DNA of 64,000 bases from Kibdelosporangium aridum (GCF_900176515.1 NZ_FWXV01000002.1:62001-126000); one strand, 5' to 3'. Numbered from the stretch's first letter, positions 9,412 to 18,051 are shown. A program made the numbers and translations. The notes: generated from the sequence alone by a model not told the origin.

Positions 9412-10044
9412 CTACGGTTTGCGAGCCATGAAATAGCCCTGTGGACCCTTCTCATTGGCGTCCGCCGCCCGCTCGAGCGTGGCGACCTCCACAAACCCGG
9501 CCTGCTTGGCAAGCGAAGCCACCCGATCGACGGGCATCCAGTACACGTCAAGGGAAAGGTCGTGACCGTACCCCTGCGAGAGGTGCCGTTTCTCGTCGCC
9601 CGCCTTGAACGCGACCACCAGTTCCCCGCCTGGCTTGAGCACGCGGAAGAACTCGGCGAAGATCGTGGGCTGCACCTCGGGTGGCATGTGGATGATCGAG
9701 TACCACGAGACAACGCCGCCGAGCTGGCCGTCCGGCAGGCCGAGCGCGGTCATCGAGCCCACCTCGAACCGCAGTCCGGGGTAGGAGCGCCGGGCGACGT
9801 CGATCATGCCGGGCGAGAGGTCGACGCCGAACACGTCGACTCCGAGGCCGGCGAGATGCTTGGTCAAGCGGCCAGGTCCGCAGCCGATGTCGGCGACAGT
9901 GCCCTGCACGCGCTCGGCGAACACCCCCAGCACCGCGCGGTCGAACGGCATCTCGTCGAGCATTCCGTCGACGAGGTCGGCGTAGGCCGTGGCGACGGTG
10001 TCGTAGGAACTCCGGGTCATAGTGAGGTAGTCGGGTTCGGTCAC
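9412..10044 (-). CDS. Class I SAM-dependent methyltransferase
   Basis: A 210-residue soluble methyltransferase. Motif I is DIGCGPGRLT (about residues 52-61), with the acidic post-I residue in FGVDLSPGM and motif IV around SWYSIIHMP. The C-terminal LKPGGELVVAF strand is typical of the UbiE/Methyltransf_25 group. It is divergent from the sensor kinase gene and separated from it by 77 bases that carry the shared operator, so it could also respond to that regulator. The substrate is unknown. Confidence 0.85.
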   Translation of the reverse strand: MTEPDYLTMTRSSYDTVATAYADLVDGMLDEMPFDRAVLGVFAERVQGTVADIGCGPGRLTKHLAGLGVDVFGVDLSPGMIDVARRSYPGLRFEVGSMTALGLPDGQLGGVVSWYSIIHMPPEVQPTIFAEFFRVLKPGGELVVAFKAGDEKRHLSQGYGHDLSLDVYWMPVDRVASLAKQAGFVEVATLERAADANEKGPQGYFMARKP

Positions 10045-10058
10045 GACCCCAGACCTTA

Positions 10059-10115
10059 GTCCGACACACCTCTGGACCGTGGTCGGATGTGGAGAGCAGC
10101 CAACGCGCCTAATGT
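10059..10115 (+). promoter_or_regulatory. Predicted promoter and operator of the sensor kinase gene
   Basis: 10070-10089 reads ctctggaccgtggtcggatg, a 19/20 match to the ABC-operon operator. A weaker inverted half site (TCCGAC) lies at 10060-10065. TAATGT at 10110-10115 is a good -10, only 6 bases before the GTG at 10122, implying a leaderless or nearly leaderless transcript. The operator then covers about -40 to -60, as expected for an activating response regulator and hence autoregulation. Activator identity is inference. Confidence 0.68.
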
Positions 10116-10121
10116 GGCATC

Positions 10122-11213
10122 GTGGTAAATCGCCCGTGGATAGCGGACACGGTCTGGGCGGCCGTTCTGGCCGTCTTGAGCGTGTATTCCTCGTTCCCCA
10201 ACATCACGGCGTGCCTGCTGGCGTTGCCCTTGTGCGCATCGCTGGCGATCCGGCGCACGTTCCCCGTGGTGGCGTTCGCAGTGGGTGCTGTGTCCGCCGC
10301 AGCACAGACATGGCTTTTACCGCACGTGAATGTGTCGGCCGCGGCCGTGCTGGTCATGGTGTACAGCCTGCGCCGCTGGTCCGGCCGAACGCTGGGCTTG
10401 ATCGGCCTGGGCACCGCGCTCGTATGGGCGGTCATAGCACCGTTGATCTGGCTGCATGGATCGAGCGCCAAGGACATCGCGACCACCGCGTTGTCGTACT
10501 CGCTCATCGTGCTGACCGTGTACGGCTTTGGCCTGCGTGTACGCGAACGCGAGGAGGCGGCGCTCATGGCCGCGCGTGCGGAGGCGGCCGAGGAACGGAG
10601 TGAAATCGCGCGGGAAGTGCACGACATCGTGGCGCACTCGTTGTCGCTGATCGCCGTGCAGGCCGAGGGCGGGCGCTCGCTGGTAAGCAGGCGGCCGGAC
10701 CGGGCAGCGGAGATCCTCGATGTGATCGCGGACGAATCCCGTAAGGCTTTGAACGAGATCCGCGAGATGGTCAGCGTGCTCAGACGCGGTGGACTGCTGG
10801 AGGACCAGCGTGGTTCGGCCGGAATCCGCGAACTGGTCGAGCGGATCGGCGATCGCGCCACGCTGACCGTCACCGGCGAGATCAACCCGGCACTCGGCTT
10901 CACGACCTACCGGGTCATCCAGGAAGCCCTGACCAATTTCCTCCGCCACGCGGGACCAAAAGCGACAGTGGACGTGCAGGTGGCGGTCGACGCGGAGAAA
11001 GCCGAGATCACCGTAAGAGACAACGGAAACGGGACCGCTGCCGCCACAGACGGCAAAGGACACGGCCTGACCACAATGCACGAACGCATCCAAGCCCACG
11101 GCGGCACGATGACAGCAGGCCCGCAACGCGACGGCGGTTACCAGGTCCACGCGGTCATCCCGGTCGGCGCTTCGAAGGACGCGGCGCTTTTATCGGGAGC
11201 GGGGATGCTGTGA
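10122..11213 (+). CDS. Sensor histidine kinase, NarL-partner type (HisKA_3)
   Basis: A 363-residue kinase starting at GTG 10122. Four to five membrane helices occupy residues 10-137. A short coiled linker leads to the HisKA_3 dimerisation segment with phospho-acceptor His167 in REVHDIVAHSL, and the HATPase domain has DNGNG and GHGLTTM (G-box) near 310-325. There is no large extracellular domain, so it resembles intramembrane-sensing kinases (LiaS/DesK-like) that respond to envelope stress or drugs and often control a neighbouring ABC exporter. Here the exporter at 4634-7737 carries the same operator, which supports that pairing. The regulator follows 193 bases downstream. Confidence 0.92.
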   Translation: MVNRPWIADTVWAAVLAVLSVYSSFPNITACLLALPLCASLAIRRTFPVVAFAVGAVSAAAQTWLLPHVNVSAAAVLVMVYSLRRWSGRTLGLIGLGTALVWAVIAPLIWLHGSSAKDIATTALSYSLIVLTVYGFGLRVREREEAALMAARAEAAEERSEIAREVHDIVAHSLSLIAVQAEGGRSLVSRRPDRAAEILDVIADESRKALNEIREMVSVLRRGGLLEDQRGSAGIRELVERIGDRATLTVTGEINPALGFTTYRVIQEALTNFLRHAGPKATVDVQVAVDAEKAEITVRDNGNGTAAATDGKGHGLTTMHERIQAHGGTMTAGPQRDGGYQVHAVIPVGASKDAALLSGAGML

Positions 11214-11263
11214 AAAGCGCGGTTTTCTGATGGCTTGAAGTCGTCTGCGAAAGCCGGGCCGCA

Positions 11264-11284
11264 GGGCGGCTAAAGAAGCCGCCT
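11264..11284 (+). other. Hairpin between kinase and regulator genes
   Basis: GGCGGCT (11265-11271) and AGCCGCC (11277-11283) form a 7-bp stem with a 5-base loop in the gap between the kinase and response-regulator genes. There is no U-tract after it, so it may be an RNA-stability or partial termination element rather than a full terminator. Confidence 0.4.
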
Positions 11285-11406
11285 TGCCGACGGCAGGCCG
11301 CAAGGGTGGCCGTCAACCCAAGACCAGGGCGTCGTGCGAGCAGTTATCGGTCTTTCACGCCAGACTTGTAGTGGAACGTCTCGATGCCGTGGGGAGCTGT
11401 GGTCGC

Positions 11407-12075
11407 GTGAGCTTGTCCGTGTTCCTTGTCGACGATCAGCGACTCATCCGGACCGGGTTTCAGATGATGATCGAGTCCGACCCTGAGCTGCGGGTTGTCG
11501 GGGAGGCCTGCGACGGCTCGGCCGCGGTGGAGGCCTTGCGGCAGATCGATGCCGACGTCGTGTTGATGGATATCCGGATGCCGGTCATGGACGGCGTCCA
11601 GGCCACCGCCGAGCTTTCCCGGATGGGTCATCGCGCCAGGGTGCTGATCCTCACCACGTTCGACCTGGACGAGTACGTCTTCGCCGCACTCAAGGCCGGT
11701 GCCGCCGGCTTCCTGCTCAAGGACGCCCGCCAGGAGGAGTTGCTCTCCGCCATCCATGCCGTGGCCGACGGCGGATCGGTCGTCGCGCCGACAGCCACCC
11801 GGCGGTTGCTGAGCCACGTCCTCGATTCCCTGCCTGGCAAGGCCGCCGATCCACGGCTGAAGACGTTGACCGGTCGTGAGGTCGATGTACTGCAACAGAT
11901 CGCTGCCGGTGCGAACAACAAGGAGATCGCTGAGCGGCTGCATTTGGCCGATGGCACAGTGAAATCGCACATCGGCAGCCTGTTGTCCAAACTAGACTGC
12001 CGGGACCGGGTCGGCCTTGTGCTCTTCGCCTTCGAGTCCGGGCTGGCCAAGCCCGGTGGCGAGTACTTGTCATAG
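11407..12075 (+). CDS. Response regulator, NarL/LuxR family
   Basis: A 222-residue regulator with a receiver domain (acidic pair DD 9-10, phosphorylation site Asp55 in LMDIRMP, Lys in FLLKDA) and a C-terminal LuxR HTH (LTGREVDVLQQIAAG to GTVKSHI). I prefer the GTG at 11407: a GGGGAG ribosome site lies about 9 bases upstream and the receiver fold begins right after it. A longer in-frame reading from 11284 adds 41 residues of no family resemblance. It is the cognate partner of the kinase at 10122 and the likely binder of the twin 20-bp operators. Confidence 0.92.
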   Translation: MSLSVFLVDDQRLIRTGFQMMIESDPELRVVGEACDGSAAVEALRQIDADVVLMDIRMPVMDGVQATAELSRMGHRARVLILTTFDLDEYVFAALKAGAAGFLLKDARQEELLSAIHAVADGGSVVAPTATRRLLSHVLDSLPGKAADPRLKTLTGREVDVLQQIAAGANNKEIAERLHLADGTVKSHIGSLLSKLDCRDRVGLVLFAFESGLAKPGGEYLS

Positions 12076-12086
12076 GTCCGGCAAGT

Positions 12087-12114
12087 CCACAGCTGATCCA
12101 CAGGTACGCCACAG
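12087..12114 (+). promoter_or_regulatory. Three direct repeats at 11-bp period upstream of the OmpR-type regulator
   Basis: CCACAG occurs at 12087-12092, 12098-12103 and 12109-12114, exactly 11 bases apart, about 35-63 bases before the start of the OmpR-type regulator. Tandem half-sites on one helix face with an 11-bp period are the classic binding pattern of PhoB/OmpR winged-helix regulators, so autoregulation by the adjacent gene product is likely (inference). Confidence 0.55.
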
Positions 12115-12149
12115 CCTGGACTTATCCGCGGACCGGAGAGTGTGCAGCC

Positions 12150-12872
12150 ATGACACCCGGCCCTGACCTGCGACGAGCCGACGGGAATCCGATCCGTGCG
12201 CTCGTCGTCGACGACGAACTGACGCTCGCTGAGTTGATCACGATTGCCCTGCGGTTCGAAGGTTGGGAGGCCAACAGCGCCACCGACGGCCTGAGCGCGG
12301 TCAAGCTCGCCAAGGAGTTCCGGCCGGACGTGGTCGTGCTCGACATCATGCTGCCGGACCTCGACGGCCTCGAGGTGCTGCGCAGGCTCCGCGCCGACGA
12401 GCCGAACCTGCCGGTGCTGTTCCTGACCGCCAAGGACGCTGTCGAGGACCGGATCGCCGGGCTGACCGCGGGTGGCGACGATTACGTGACCAAGCCCTTC
12501 AGCCTGGAAGAGGTCGTTCTACGACTACGGGCGCTGCTGCGTCGGACCAGGGTCGTAGCCGCGAACGACGGCACCACCCTCACGGTCGGTGACCTCACGC
12601 TCGACGAGGACAGCCGGGAGGTCACCCGGGGCGGCGACTACATCGAGCTGACCGCGACCGAATTCGAGCTGCTGCGCTTCCTCATGCGCAACCCGAAGCG
12701 GGTACTGAGCAAAGCCCAGATCCTCGATCGGGTGTGGAACTACGACTTCGGTGGGCAGGCCAATGTGGTCGAGCTCTACATTTCCTACTTGCGCAAGAAG
12801 ATCGACGCCGGGCGGCAGCCCATGATCCACACGATGCGGGGCGCCGGCTATGTCCTCAAACCAGCGGGTTGA
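12150..12872 (+). CDS. Response regulator, OmpR/PhoB family
   Basis: A 240-residue two-domain regulator. The receiver has DDE at 21-23, phosphorylation site Asp65 (VVLDIMLPD) and Lys in VTKPF. The C-terminal winged helix includes LTATEFELLRFLMRNP and the recognition-helix region VVELYISYLRKKI, ending in IHTMRGAGYVLKP. It overlaps the kinase gene by 23 bases, so the pair is translationally coupled. Similar pairs in actinomycetes (TrcRS, CseBC, MtrAB-like) regulate envelope or stress genes. I cannot say which subgroup this is. Confidence 0.93.
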   Translation: MTPGPDLRRADGNPIRALVVDDELTLAELITIALRFEGWEANSATDGLSAVKLAKEFRPDVVVLDIMLPDLDGLEVLRRLRADEPNLPVLFLTAKDAVEDRIAGLTAGGDDYVTKPFSLEEVVLRLRALLRRTRVVAANDGTTLTVGDLTLDEDSREVTRGGDYIELTATEFELLRFLMRNPKRVLSKAQILDRVWNYDFGGQANVVELYISYLRKKIDAGRQPMIHTMRGAGYVLKPAG

Positions 12873-14328
12873 CCGGCGCTGGACGCTGCAGGCGCGGCTG
12901 CTCGCGCAGCTCATCGGCCTGCTCGCGGTGATGTCGGCGATGATCGGCGTGATCACCGAGTTCGCACTGAGCGAGTTCCTGGTCGCGAGGCTGGACCAGC
13001 AGCTGAGAGAGGCCCACGACCGCGCGGCGTACGAACTCGACAGCCCGAAAGGACACGACGAGCCGCAAGCGACCGACAGCAAGCCACCCAGCCCGGAAAC
13101 ACTGCTGGTCGAGGGCCAGAACGGCGGCACGTTCGGCGCACTGATCTACCGCGGCGAGGTGCTGGCACGGGTGGTCACGACCGACGGCACCCACGCGGTG
13201 AACGTGCCCGCCGAAACGATCAACGACATGCCCCTCGACCGGACCCCAGAGACGTGCAGCCTCGGCCCTGAGCTGGGGCAATACCGGATGACGGCCAGCC
13301 GCACCCGCCTCGGCGACGTCATGGTCATCGGCCTGCCCATGGCAGGCGTGAACTCCACGCTCATGCGCCTCGGCTGGATCATGGGTGGCGTCACGCTCGC
13401 CGGGCTCGTCGCGGCCGGAACCGTGGGTGCGTTCGTCGTGCGTCGGACGTTGCGGCCGCTCAACCGGGTCGCCGCAACTGCGGGCCGAGTCGCGGAAATG
13501 AAGCTTGACCAGGGCGAAGTCGCGTTGTCCGAGCGTGTGCCAGCCGACGACACAGATCCGCGTACCGAGGTCGGCAAGGTCGGACACGCCCTCAACCAGA
13601 TGCTCGAACACATCTCCGCAGCCCTGGCCGCCCGTCAGGCCAGCGAGACCCGGGTCCGCAAGTTCGTCGCGGACGCCAGCCACGAGCTGCGCACGCCCCT
13701 CGCGGCAATCCGTGGTTACGCCGAGCTGGCCAGGCGCAGCGGCGACGAAGTGCCGCCCGCCATCGCCCACGCGATGAGCCGTGTCGAATCCGAGTCAGCC
13801 AGGATGACCACGCTGGTGGAGGACCTGCTTCTGTTGGCACGCTTGGACTCCGGCCGACCGGCCGTGAGCGAGCCGGTGGACCTGTCGCGGGTGGTCACGG
13901 ACGCCGTCGCCGACGCGCACGTCGCGGGCCGCGACCACCACTGGGTTCTCGATGCCCCAGGCGTCCCGGTGATGGTCGTGGGCGACAGCGGCCAGTTGCA
14001 CCAGGTGATCGCGAACCTGTTGAGCAACGCCAGAACCCACACCCCGCCGGGAACGACCGTGACCACAAAGCTGTCCACTGAGGACAATGACGTGCTGGTC
14101 ACGGTCGCCGACAACGGCCCGGGAATTCCGGCCGAGCTGCAGCCTGAAGTATTCGAAAGGTTCGCGCGTGGCGACAGTTCACGATCGCGTGCGGCCGGAA
14201 GCACAGGCCTGGGCTTGGCGATTGTTGCCGCGGTTGTCGGCGCGCACGGCGGGACAATCGCGCTAAGCAGTCAACCCGGACAAACTGTGTTCACGATCCG
14301 GATGACCAAACCATTACAGGATCGATAG
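12850..14328 (+). CDS. Sensor histidine kinase (HAMP, HisKA, HATPase)
   Basis: A 492-residue classical kinase: first helix about 17-43, an extracellular sensor of about 130 residues, second helix about 173-197, HAMP, then HisKA with phospho-His278 in DASHELRTPL. The HATPase domain has N box NLLSNARTHTPPG, DNGPGIP and GLGLAI. It overlaps its regulator by 23 bases. The sensor part is rich in acidic and polar residues and has no recognised domain, so the signal is unknown. Confidence 0.93.
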   Translation: MSSNQRVDRRWTLQARLLAQLIGLLAVMSAMIGVITEFALSEFLVARLDQQLREAHDRAAYELDSPKGHDEPQATDSKPPSPETLLVEGQNGGTFGALIYRGEVLARVVTTDGTHAVNVPAETINDMPLDRTPETCSLGPELGQYRMTASRTRLGDVMVIGLPMAGVNSTLMRLGWIMGGVTLAGLVAAGTVGAFVVRRTLRPLNRVAATAGRVAEMKLDQGEVALSERVPADDTDPRTEVGKVGHALNQMLEHISAALAARQASETRVRKFVADASHELRTPLAAIRGYAELARRSGDEVPPAIAHAMSRVESESARMTTLVEDLLLLARLDSGRPAVSEPVDLSRVVTDAVADAHVAGRDHHWVLDAPGVPVMVVGDSGQLHQVIANLLSNARTHTPPGTTVTTKLSTEDNDVLVTVADNGPGIPAELQPEVFERFARGDSSRSRAAGSTGLGLAIVAAVVGAHGGTIALSSQPGQTVFTIRMTKPLQDR

Positions 14329-14401
14329 GTTCTTCACAGGAATGGCGCGTAGGTTCAAGAAGTATGAGCGAGCTTGCGAGCGAATCGTTCAACACAGCGA
14401 A

Positions 14402-14441
14402 CCTGCTCATGCAACGAAAAGTGAGCACAGCGAGGAGCAGG
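14402..14441 (+). other. Inverted repeat enclosing the ribosome site of the small membrane gene
   Basis: CCTGCTC (14402-14408) can pair with GAGCAGG (14435-14441). The 3' arm contains the GAGGAG-type ribosome site and ends one base before the ATG at 14443. A competing stem GCTCA with TGAGC lies inside it. The arrangement could gate translation of the small gene, but no ligand or trans factor is evident. Confidence 0.4.
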
Positions 14442-14442
14442 C

Positions 14443-14742
14443 ATGAGTACCTACAACGCGACTAACGGCCGTCGGACTGCCGCTGGGCTCGTGAGGTTGG
14501 CCGGCACCGCACTGGCCGTGCTGCTGATCGCGCACATTGCGTTCGTGCTGTTCAACGCGAATTTCAACAACGGCTTGGTGAGCTGGGTCGCGCAGTGGTC
14601 CGAGGTGGTCGGCCTGTGGTTCGTGAACCTGTTTGACACCGGGAACACCACGTTCACGATCATCCTCAACTTCGGCTTGGCCGCGGTGTTCTGGCTGGTC
14701 GTGACCGGGATCATCGCCAGAGTGCTGCGGAGCGTCGGCTAA
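14443..14742 (+). CDS. Small two- to three-helix membrane protein
   Basis: A 99-residue protein with a good GAGGAG ribosome site. Hydrophobic segments lie at about residues 17-37 and 70-92, with a possible amphipathic stretch between them (SWVAQWSEVVGLWFVNLF). No domain is recognised. It follows the OmpR-type pair in the same direction after 114 bases and may be part of its regulon or a small accessory to the kinase. The stop codon overlaps the convergent methyltransferase stop by 4 bases. Confidence 0.78.
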   Translation: MSTYNATNGRRTAAGLVRLAGTALAVLLIAHIAFVLFNANFNNGLVSWVAQWSEVVGLWFVNLFDTGNTTFTIILNFGLAAVFWLVVTGIIARVLRSVG

Positions 14743-15515
14743 CCCCGGCAGAGGATCTCGCCGTGCAGGAGGCTGAACCACCCGTCGGGTGACGCGGCCC
14801 ATTCGCACCAGCCCTCGGAAATCCGTTCGAGGTCGGCCCGCGTGGCGTAGCCGTAATCCACCGCGTGGTCGGCGATCGCGGTCTGCAGAATGCGGTCCGC
14901 CCACATTCCACCCCACCATGAACGCTCCTCAGGGGTGGCATAACACCAGACCGAGGCGCTGCCGGCAACATCGGTGAATCCCGCCGCGCGCGCCCACGCG
15001 AACAAGCGTCGGCCCGCGTCGGGTTCACCGCCGTTCCGGTACGCGACCTTCTTGTACAGCGTCAGCCAGTCGTCCAATGCCGGGACTGCTGGATACCACG
15101 CGAATGCCTGGTAATCGGAATCCCGCGCGGCCACAATTCCCTTGCTCACCCGGCGCATTTCCCTCAGTGCGCCAACGGGGTCATGCACGTGCTGCAGAAC
15201 CTGGTGCGCGTGCACGACGTCGAACGTGTCGTCCTCGTACGGCAAGGCATGCACGTCGGCAACGTCGAACCGAACGTTCGGCTGCTTCACGAAGTCCTGT
15301 GCCAGGGCAAGGGCTTCCGGATTCGGCTCGATGGCTGTCACCTGCGCCACCAGCCCGGCGAAGTCCGCGGTGATCGTGCCCGGACCGCAGCCGACGTCCA
15401 AAAGGGACATGCTGGAATCGAGGTGCGGCACCAGATACGCGGCGGAGTTCGCCGCGGTCCGGGTCCGGTGGGACCGCAGGACGGCTTCGTGGTGTCCGTG
15501 CGTATAGGTCGACAC
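14739..15515 (-). CDS. Class I SAM-dependent methyltransferase (UbiE-like)
   Basis: A 258-residue methyltransferase with motif I LLDVGCGPGTIT (about residues 38-49), acidic residue in AIEPNP, and VLQHVHDPVGALREMRRVSKG, the usual post-motif region of UbiE/BioC-like enzymes. The C-terminal half carries Trp-rich segments (WWGGMWADRI) seen in many actinobacterial orphan methyltransferases. It stands alone, convergent with the small membrane gene and codirectional with the HD protein 23 bases upstream. Small-molecule substrate unknown. Confidence 0.87.
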   Translation of the reverse strand: MSTYTHGHHEAVLRSHRTRTAANSAAYLVPHLDSSMSLLDVGCGPGTITADFAGLVAQVTAIEPNPEALALAQDFVKQPNVRFDVADVHALPYEDDTFDVVHAHQVLQHVHDPVGALREMRRVSKGIVAARDSDYQAFAWYPAVPALDDWLTLYKKVAYRNGGEPDAGRRLFAWARAAGFTDVAGSASVWCYATPEERSWWGGMWADRILQTAIADHAVDYGYATRADLERISEGWCEWAASPDGWFSLLHGEILCRG

Positions 15516-15538
15516 GTCACCCAGCCTAACTCCAGTTC

Positions 15539-16162
15539 CTATAATTTGGGAGAACTATCCCGTAATATGGACAGCTCACGTCGCAAGTTCTCCCGCGCGG
15601 GAGCGTCCCACCGGGCAACAGCTTGGGGCGTATGGAAAAGATCGGTGCGTTCGAGCAATCCACGCAGCACCTTCGATCGTCCCGCACGCCACAACTCGTC
15701 GGACACCGCCGAGTACTCCGCCCGGACAGCGACCGCATAGCCGTCGTACACGACTGGATCCGCGCCGAGAATCGACAGATCCGCGTCCAACAGGATGTGT
15801 GCGAGCGGATCATCGGACTGGTGACCCACAGTCGCGAGCACGAGCTCCGAGACTTTCACGATGTGCCGCTCAGCCAGCCCAGCCTCAGTCAACTTCTCGC
15901 GCGCCCACGCCGCGCTGGCACGCTCGTCGTCTCCGGGCCGGGCGTCGTAGACGACGTCGTGTGCGCAGATCGCCAACGTCAAGATCGCCCAGTCTTCCGC
16001 GGACACATCCGCGATCTCCCACGCCTCACGGAGCACTGCGGCGATGTGGAAGGCGTTGTGATAGGCGCGGTGTGGTTCCCCGTAACGCTGCGTCAGATCC
16101 GCGGCGGCATCGGTCGGCACGCCGCCGAGTACCTCGACAGCCCGGTTCCACTGGTCTTCCAC
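15539..16162 (-). CDS. HD-superfamily metal-dependent phosphohydrolase
   Basis: A 207-residue HD-domain protein of the COG4339 type. The N-terminal HNAFHI segment (about 35-40) is followed by the metal-binding pair His68-Asp69 in ICAHDVVYD, and a later conserved DADLSILGA stretch completes the fold. These proteins are cytoplasmic and are assumed to hydrolyse phosphate esters or nucleotides. The physiological substrate is not known. The gene diverges from the chitinase across 101 bases. Confidence 0.82.
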   Translation of the reverse strand: MEDQWNRAVEVLGGVPTDAAADLTQRYGEPHRAYHNAFHIAAVLREAWEIADVSAEDWAILTLAICAHDVVYDARPGDDERASAAWAREKLTEAGLAERHIVKVSELVLATVGHQSDDPLAHILLDADLSILGADPVVYDGYAVAVRAEYSAVSDELWRAGRSKVLRGLLERTDLFHTPQAVARWDAPARENLRRELSILRDSSPKL

Positions 16163-16182
16163 GACATCAGGCTAGTCGCCGA

Positions 16183-16219
16183 TTTGGTCTAGACAACTCG
16201 CCGATCAGGTTCGCACAAT
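16183..16219 (+). promoter_or_regulatory. DasR-like operator and promoter of the GH18 chitinase gene
   Basis: 16185-16196 contains TGGTCTAGACAA, 11 of 12 matches to the palindromic core TGGTCTAGACCA of the Streptomyces dre element, which the GntR-family regulator DasR binds to control chitin and N-acetylglucosamine genes. A possible promoter TAGACA (16190-16195), 18 bases, CACAAT (16214-16219) overlaps it, so binding would repress. It lies about 66 bases before the chitinase start. Confidence 0.75.
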
Positions 16220-16263
16220 GTGGGTCCGGTGGCACCCTGCCTCGCCACCCGATGGAGGCCGCA

Positions 16264-18045
16264 ATGTCGCGATCCACCGTGCGGAGATTATCCGCGCTGT
16301 TCACCGCGTTCGCCCTGATCGTCTCGGCCATGGTGGCAGGCGCCGCGCCTGCCGGTGCGGCCAATCTGCTCAGCAATCCCGGCTTCGAAGCCGGTTCCAC
16401 GTCCGGCTGGACGTGCCAGAGCGGCACCGTCGTGTCGAGCCCGGTACGCACGGGCAGTCATGCGCTCGCGTCGACCGCGACCGGGCAGGACATCGGCAAG
16501 TGCTCGCAGACCGTCTCGGTCGTCCCCAACACGACGTACGCCGTTTCCGCATGGGTCCGCGGAAACCCCGTGTATCTCGGGATCACCGGCGGACCGTCGA
16601 CGTGGACGGCCGCCACGAACTACGCCGAGCTGAAGCTGAGCTTCACGACCGGCGCCAACCAGACGTCAGCCGAGCTGTACCTGCACGGCTGGTACGGCGC
16701 GGGCACCTACAACGCCGACGACATCAGCCTGGACGGCCCCGGCGGCGGAAACCCGGGAGCCCCTGGTACACCAGGAAATCCGACCGTCGGCTCGGTCACG
16801 AACTCCTCGATCGCGCTGTCCTGGGGAGCTGCAGCCGGGACCGTGACCGGTTACCGCGTGTACGAAGGAACCACTGTCCGCGCGACGGTCACGGGCACAT
16901 CGACCACGATCACCGGGCTCGCGGCGTGCTCCACGCACAGCTACTCGGTGGCCGCGTACAACACCGCGGGCGAATCAGCCAAGACCACGCAGGTTTCCGG
17001 CACCACAACGGGTTGCACGAACGTGGGCCTGCCGAAGCACGCGTTGATCGGCTATCTGCACGCGAGCTTCGCCAACGGCTCCGGCTACCTGCGGATGGCC
17101 GACGTGCCGGACACGTGGGACATCATCAACCTCGCGTTCGGCGAGCCGACCTCGGTCACGTCCGGCGACATCCGGTTCCGGCAGTGCCCGGCCGCGGAAT
17201 GCGGAGGCGTCGAGTCCGAGGCCGACTTCATCGCCGGGATCCGCGCCAAGCAGGCCAAGGGCAAGAAGGTGCTGATCTCGATCGGCGGCCAGAACGGCCA
17301 GGTCCAGCTGACCTCGACCGGCGCGCGGGACGCGTTCGTCAACTCGGTCAGCGCGATCATCGACAAGTACGGCCTCGACGGGCTGGACATCGACTTCGAG
17401 GGCCACTCGCTGTACCTGAACGCGGGCGACACGGACTTCCGCAACCCCACGACGCCGGTGATCGTCAACCTGATCTCCGCGTTGCGGACGTTGAAGAACA
17501 AGTACGGCTCGCGGTTCGTGCTCACGATGGCTCCGGAGACGTTCTTCGTCCAGGTCGGCTACCAGTTCTACGGCGGCGCGGGCGGCGGCGACAACCGCAC
17601 CGGCTCGTACCTGCCGGTGATCCACGCGATGCGGGACGCTCTGACCGTGCTGCACGTCCAGGACTACAACTCCGGTCCGGTGATGGGCCTGGACAACCAG
17701 TACCACAACATGGGCGGCGCGGATTTCCACATCGCGATGACCGACATGATCAAGGCCGGGTTCCCGGTTGCCCGTACCGGACACACCTTCCCTGGCCTGC
17801 GTGAGGACCAGATCGCGTTCGGCCTGCCCGCCGCGGTCAGCGCCGGAAACGGTTACACCGCACCGGCTCAGGTGCAGGCTGCGGTGAACTGCCTGGCACG
17901 TAACCAAAGTTGCGGCGGTTACACGTTGCGCGGCGGCGCCTCGCCAGCGTTCCGCGGGCTGATGACGTGGTCGATCAACTGGGATCGTTACTACAACTGG
18001 GAATTCCAGAACAACCACGAGCCGTTCCTGAACGCGCTGCCGTAG
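16264..18045 (+). CDS. Secreted chitinase, GH18, with carbohydrate-binding and FN3 domains
   Basis: The ATG at 16264 follows GGAGG by 5 bases and gives 593 residues. A signal peptide ends near AGA-A (about residue 32). Then come a jelly-roll carbohydrate-binding module starting NLLSNPGFEAG (about 35-160), a Gly/Pro linker, one FN3 domain (about 170-250), and a GH18 catalytic barrel. The catalytic motif DGLDIDFE lies at about 372-379, with Glu379 as acid/base. It degrades chitin outside the cell. The DasR-like site upstream and two further secreted glycanases nearby indicate a coordinated polysaccharide-degradation locus. A longer upstream reading exists but lacks a ribosome site or signal peptide. 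Confidence 0.93.
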   Translation: MSRSTVRRLSALFTAFALIVSAMVAGAAPAGAANLLSNPGFEAGSTSGWTCQSGTVVSSPVRTGSHALASTATGQDIGKCSQTVSVVPNTTYAVSAWVRGNPVYLGITGGPSTWTAATNYAELKLSFTTGANQTSAELYLHGWYGAGTYNADDISLDGPGGGNPGAPGTPGNPTVGSVTNSSIALSWGAAAGTVTGYRVYEGTTVRATVTGTSTTITGLAACSTHSYSVAAYNTAGESAKTTQVSGTTTGCTNVGLPKHALIGYLHASFANGSGYLRMADVPDTWDIINLAFGEPTSVTSGDIRFRQCPAAECGGVESEADFIAGIRAKQAKGKKVLISIGGQNGQVQLTSTGARDAFVNSVSAIIDKYGLDGLDIDFEGHSLYLNAGDTDFRNPTTPVIVNLISALRTLKNKYGSRFVLTMAPETFFVQVGYQFYGGAGGGDNRTGSYLPVIHAMRDALTVLHVQDYNSGPVMGLDNQYHNMGGADFHIAMTDMIKAGFPVARTGHTFPGLREDQIAFGLPAAVSAGNGYTAPAQVQAAVNCLARNQSCGGYTLRGGASPAFRGLMTWSINWDRYYNWEFQNNHEPFLNALP

Positions 18046-18051
18046 GTTCAT

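Noticed and set aside
11230-11406. In-frame extension of the LuxR-type regulator containing AGRKGGRQPKTR, reminiscent of the tail of serine resolvases
   Set aside because: Only a dozen residues resemble a resolvase tail, the rest does not, and a good ribosome site and GTG at 11407 explain the gene without it.
14360-14400. GAGCGAGCTTGCGAGCGAAT-type sequence before the small membrane gene
   Set aside because: This GAGCGAGC-rich word is a common interspersed motif around start regions in actinobacteria and is not specific evidence for an element here.
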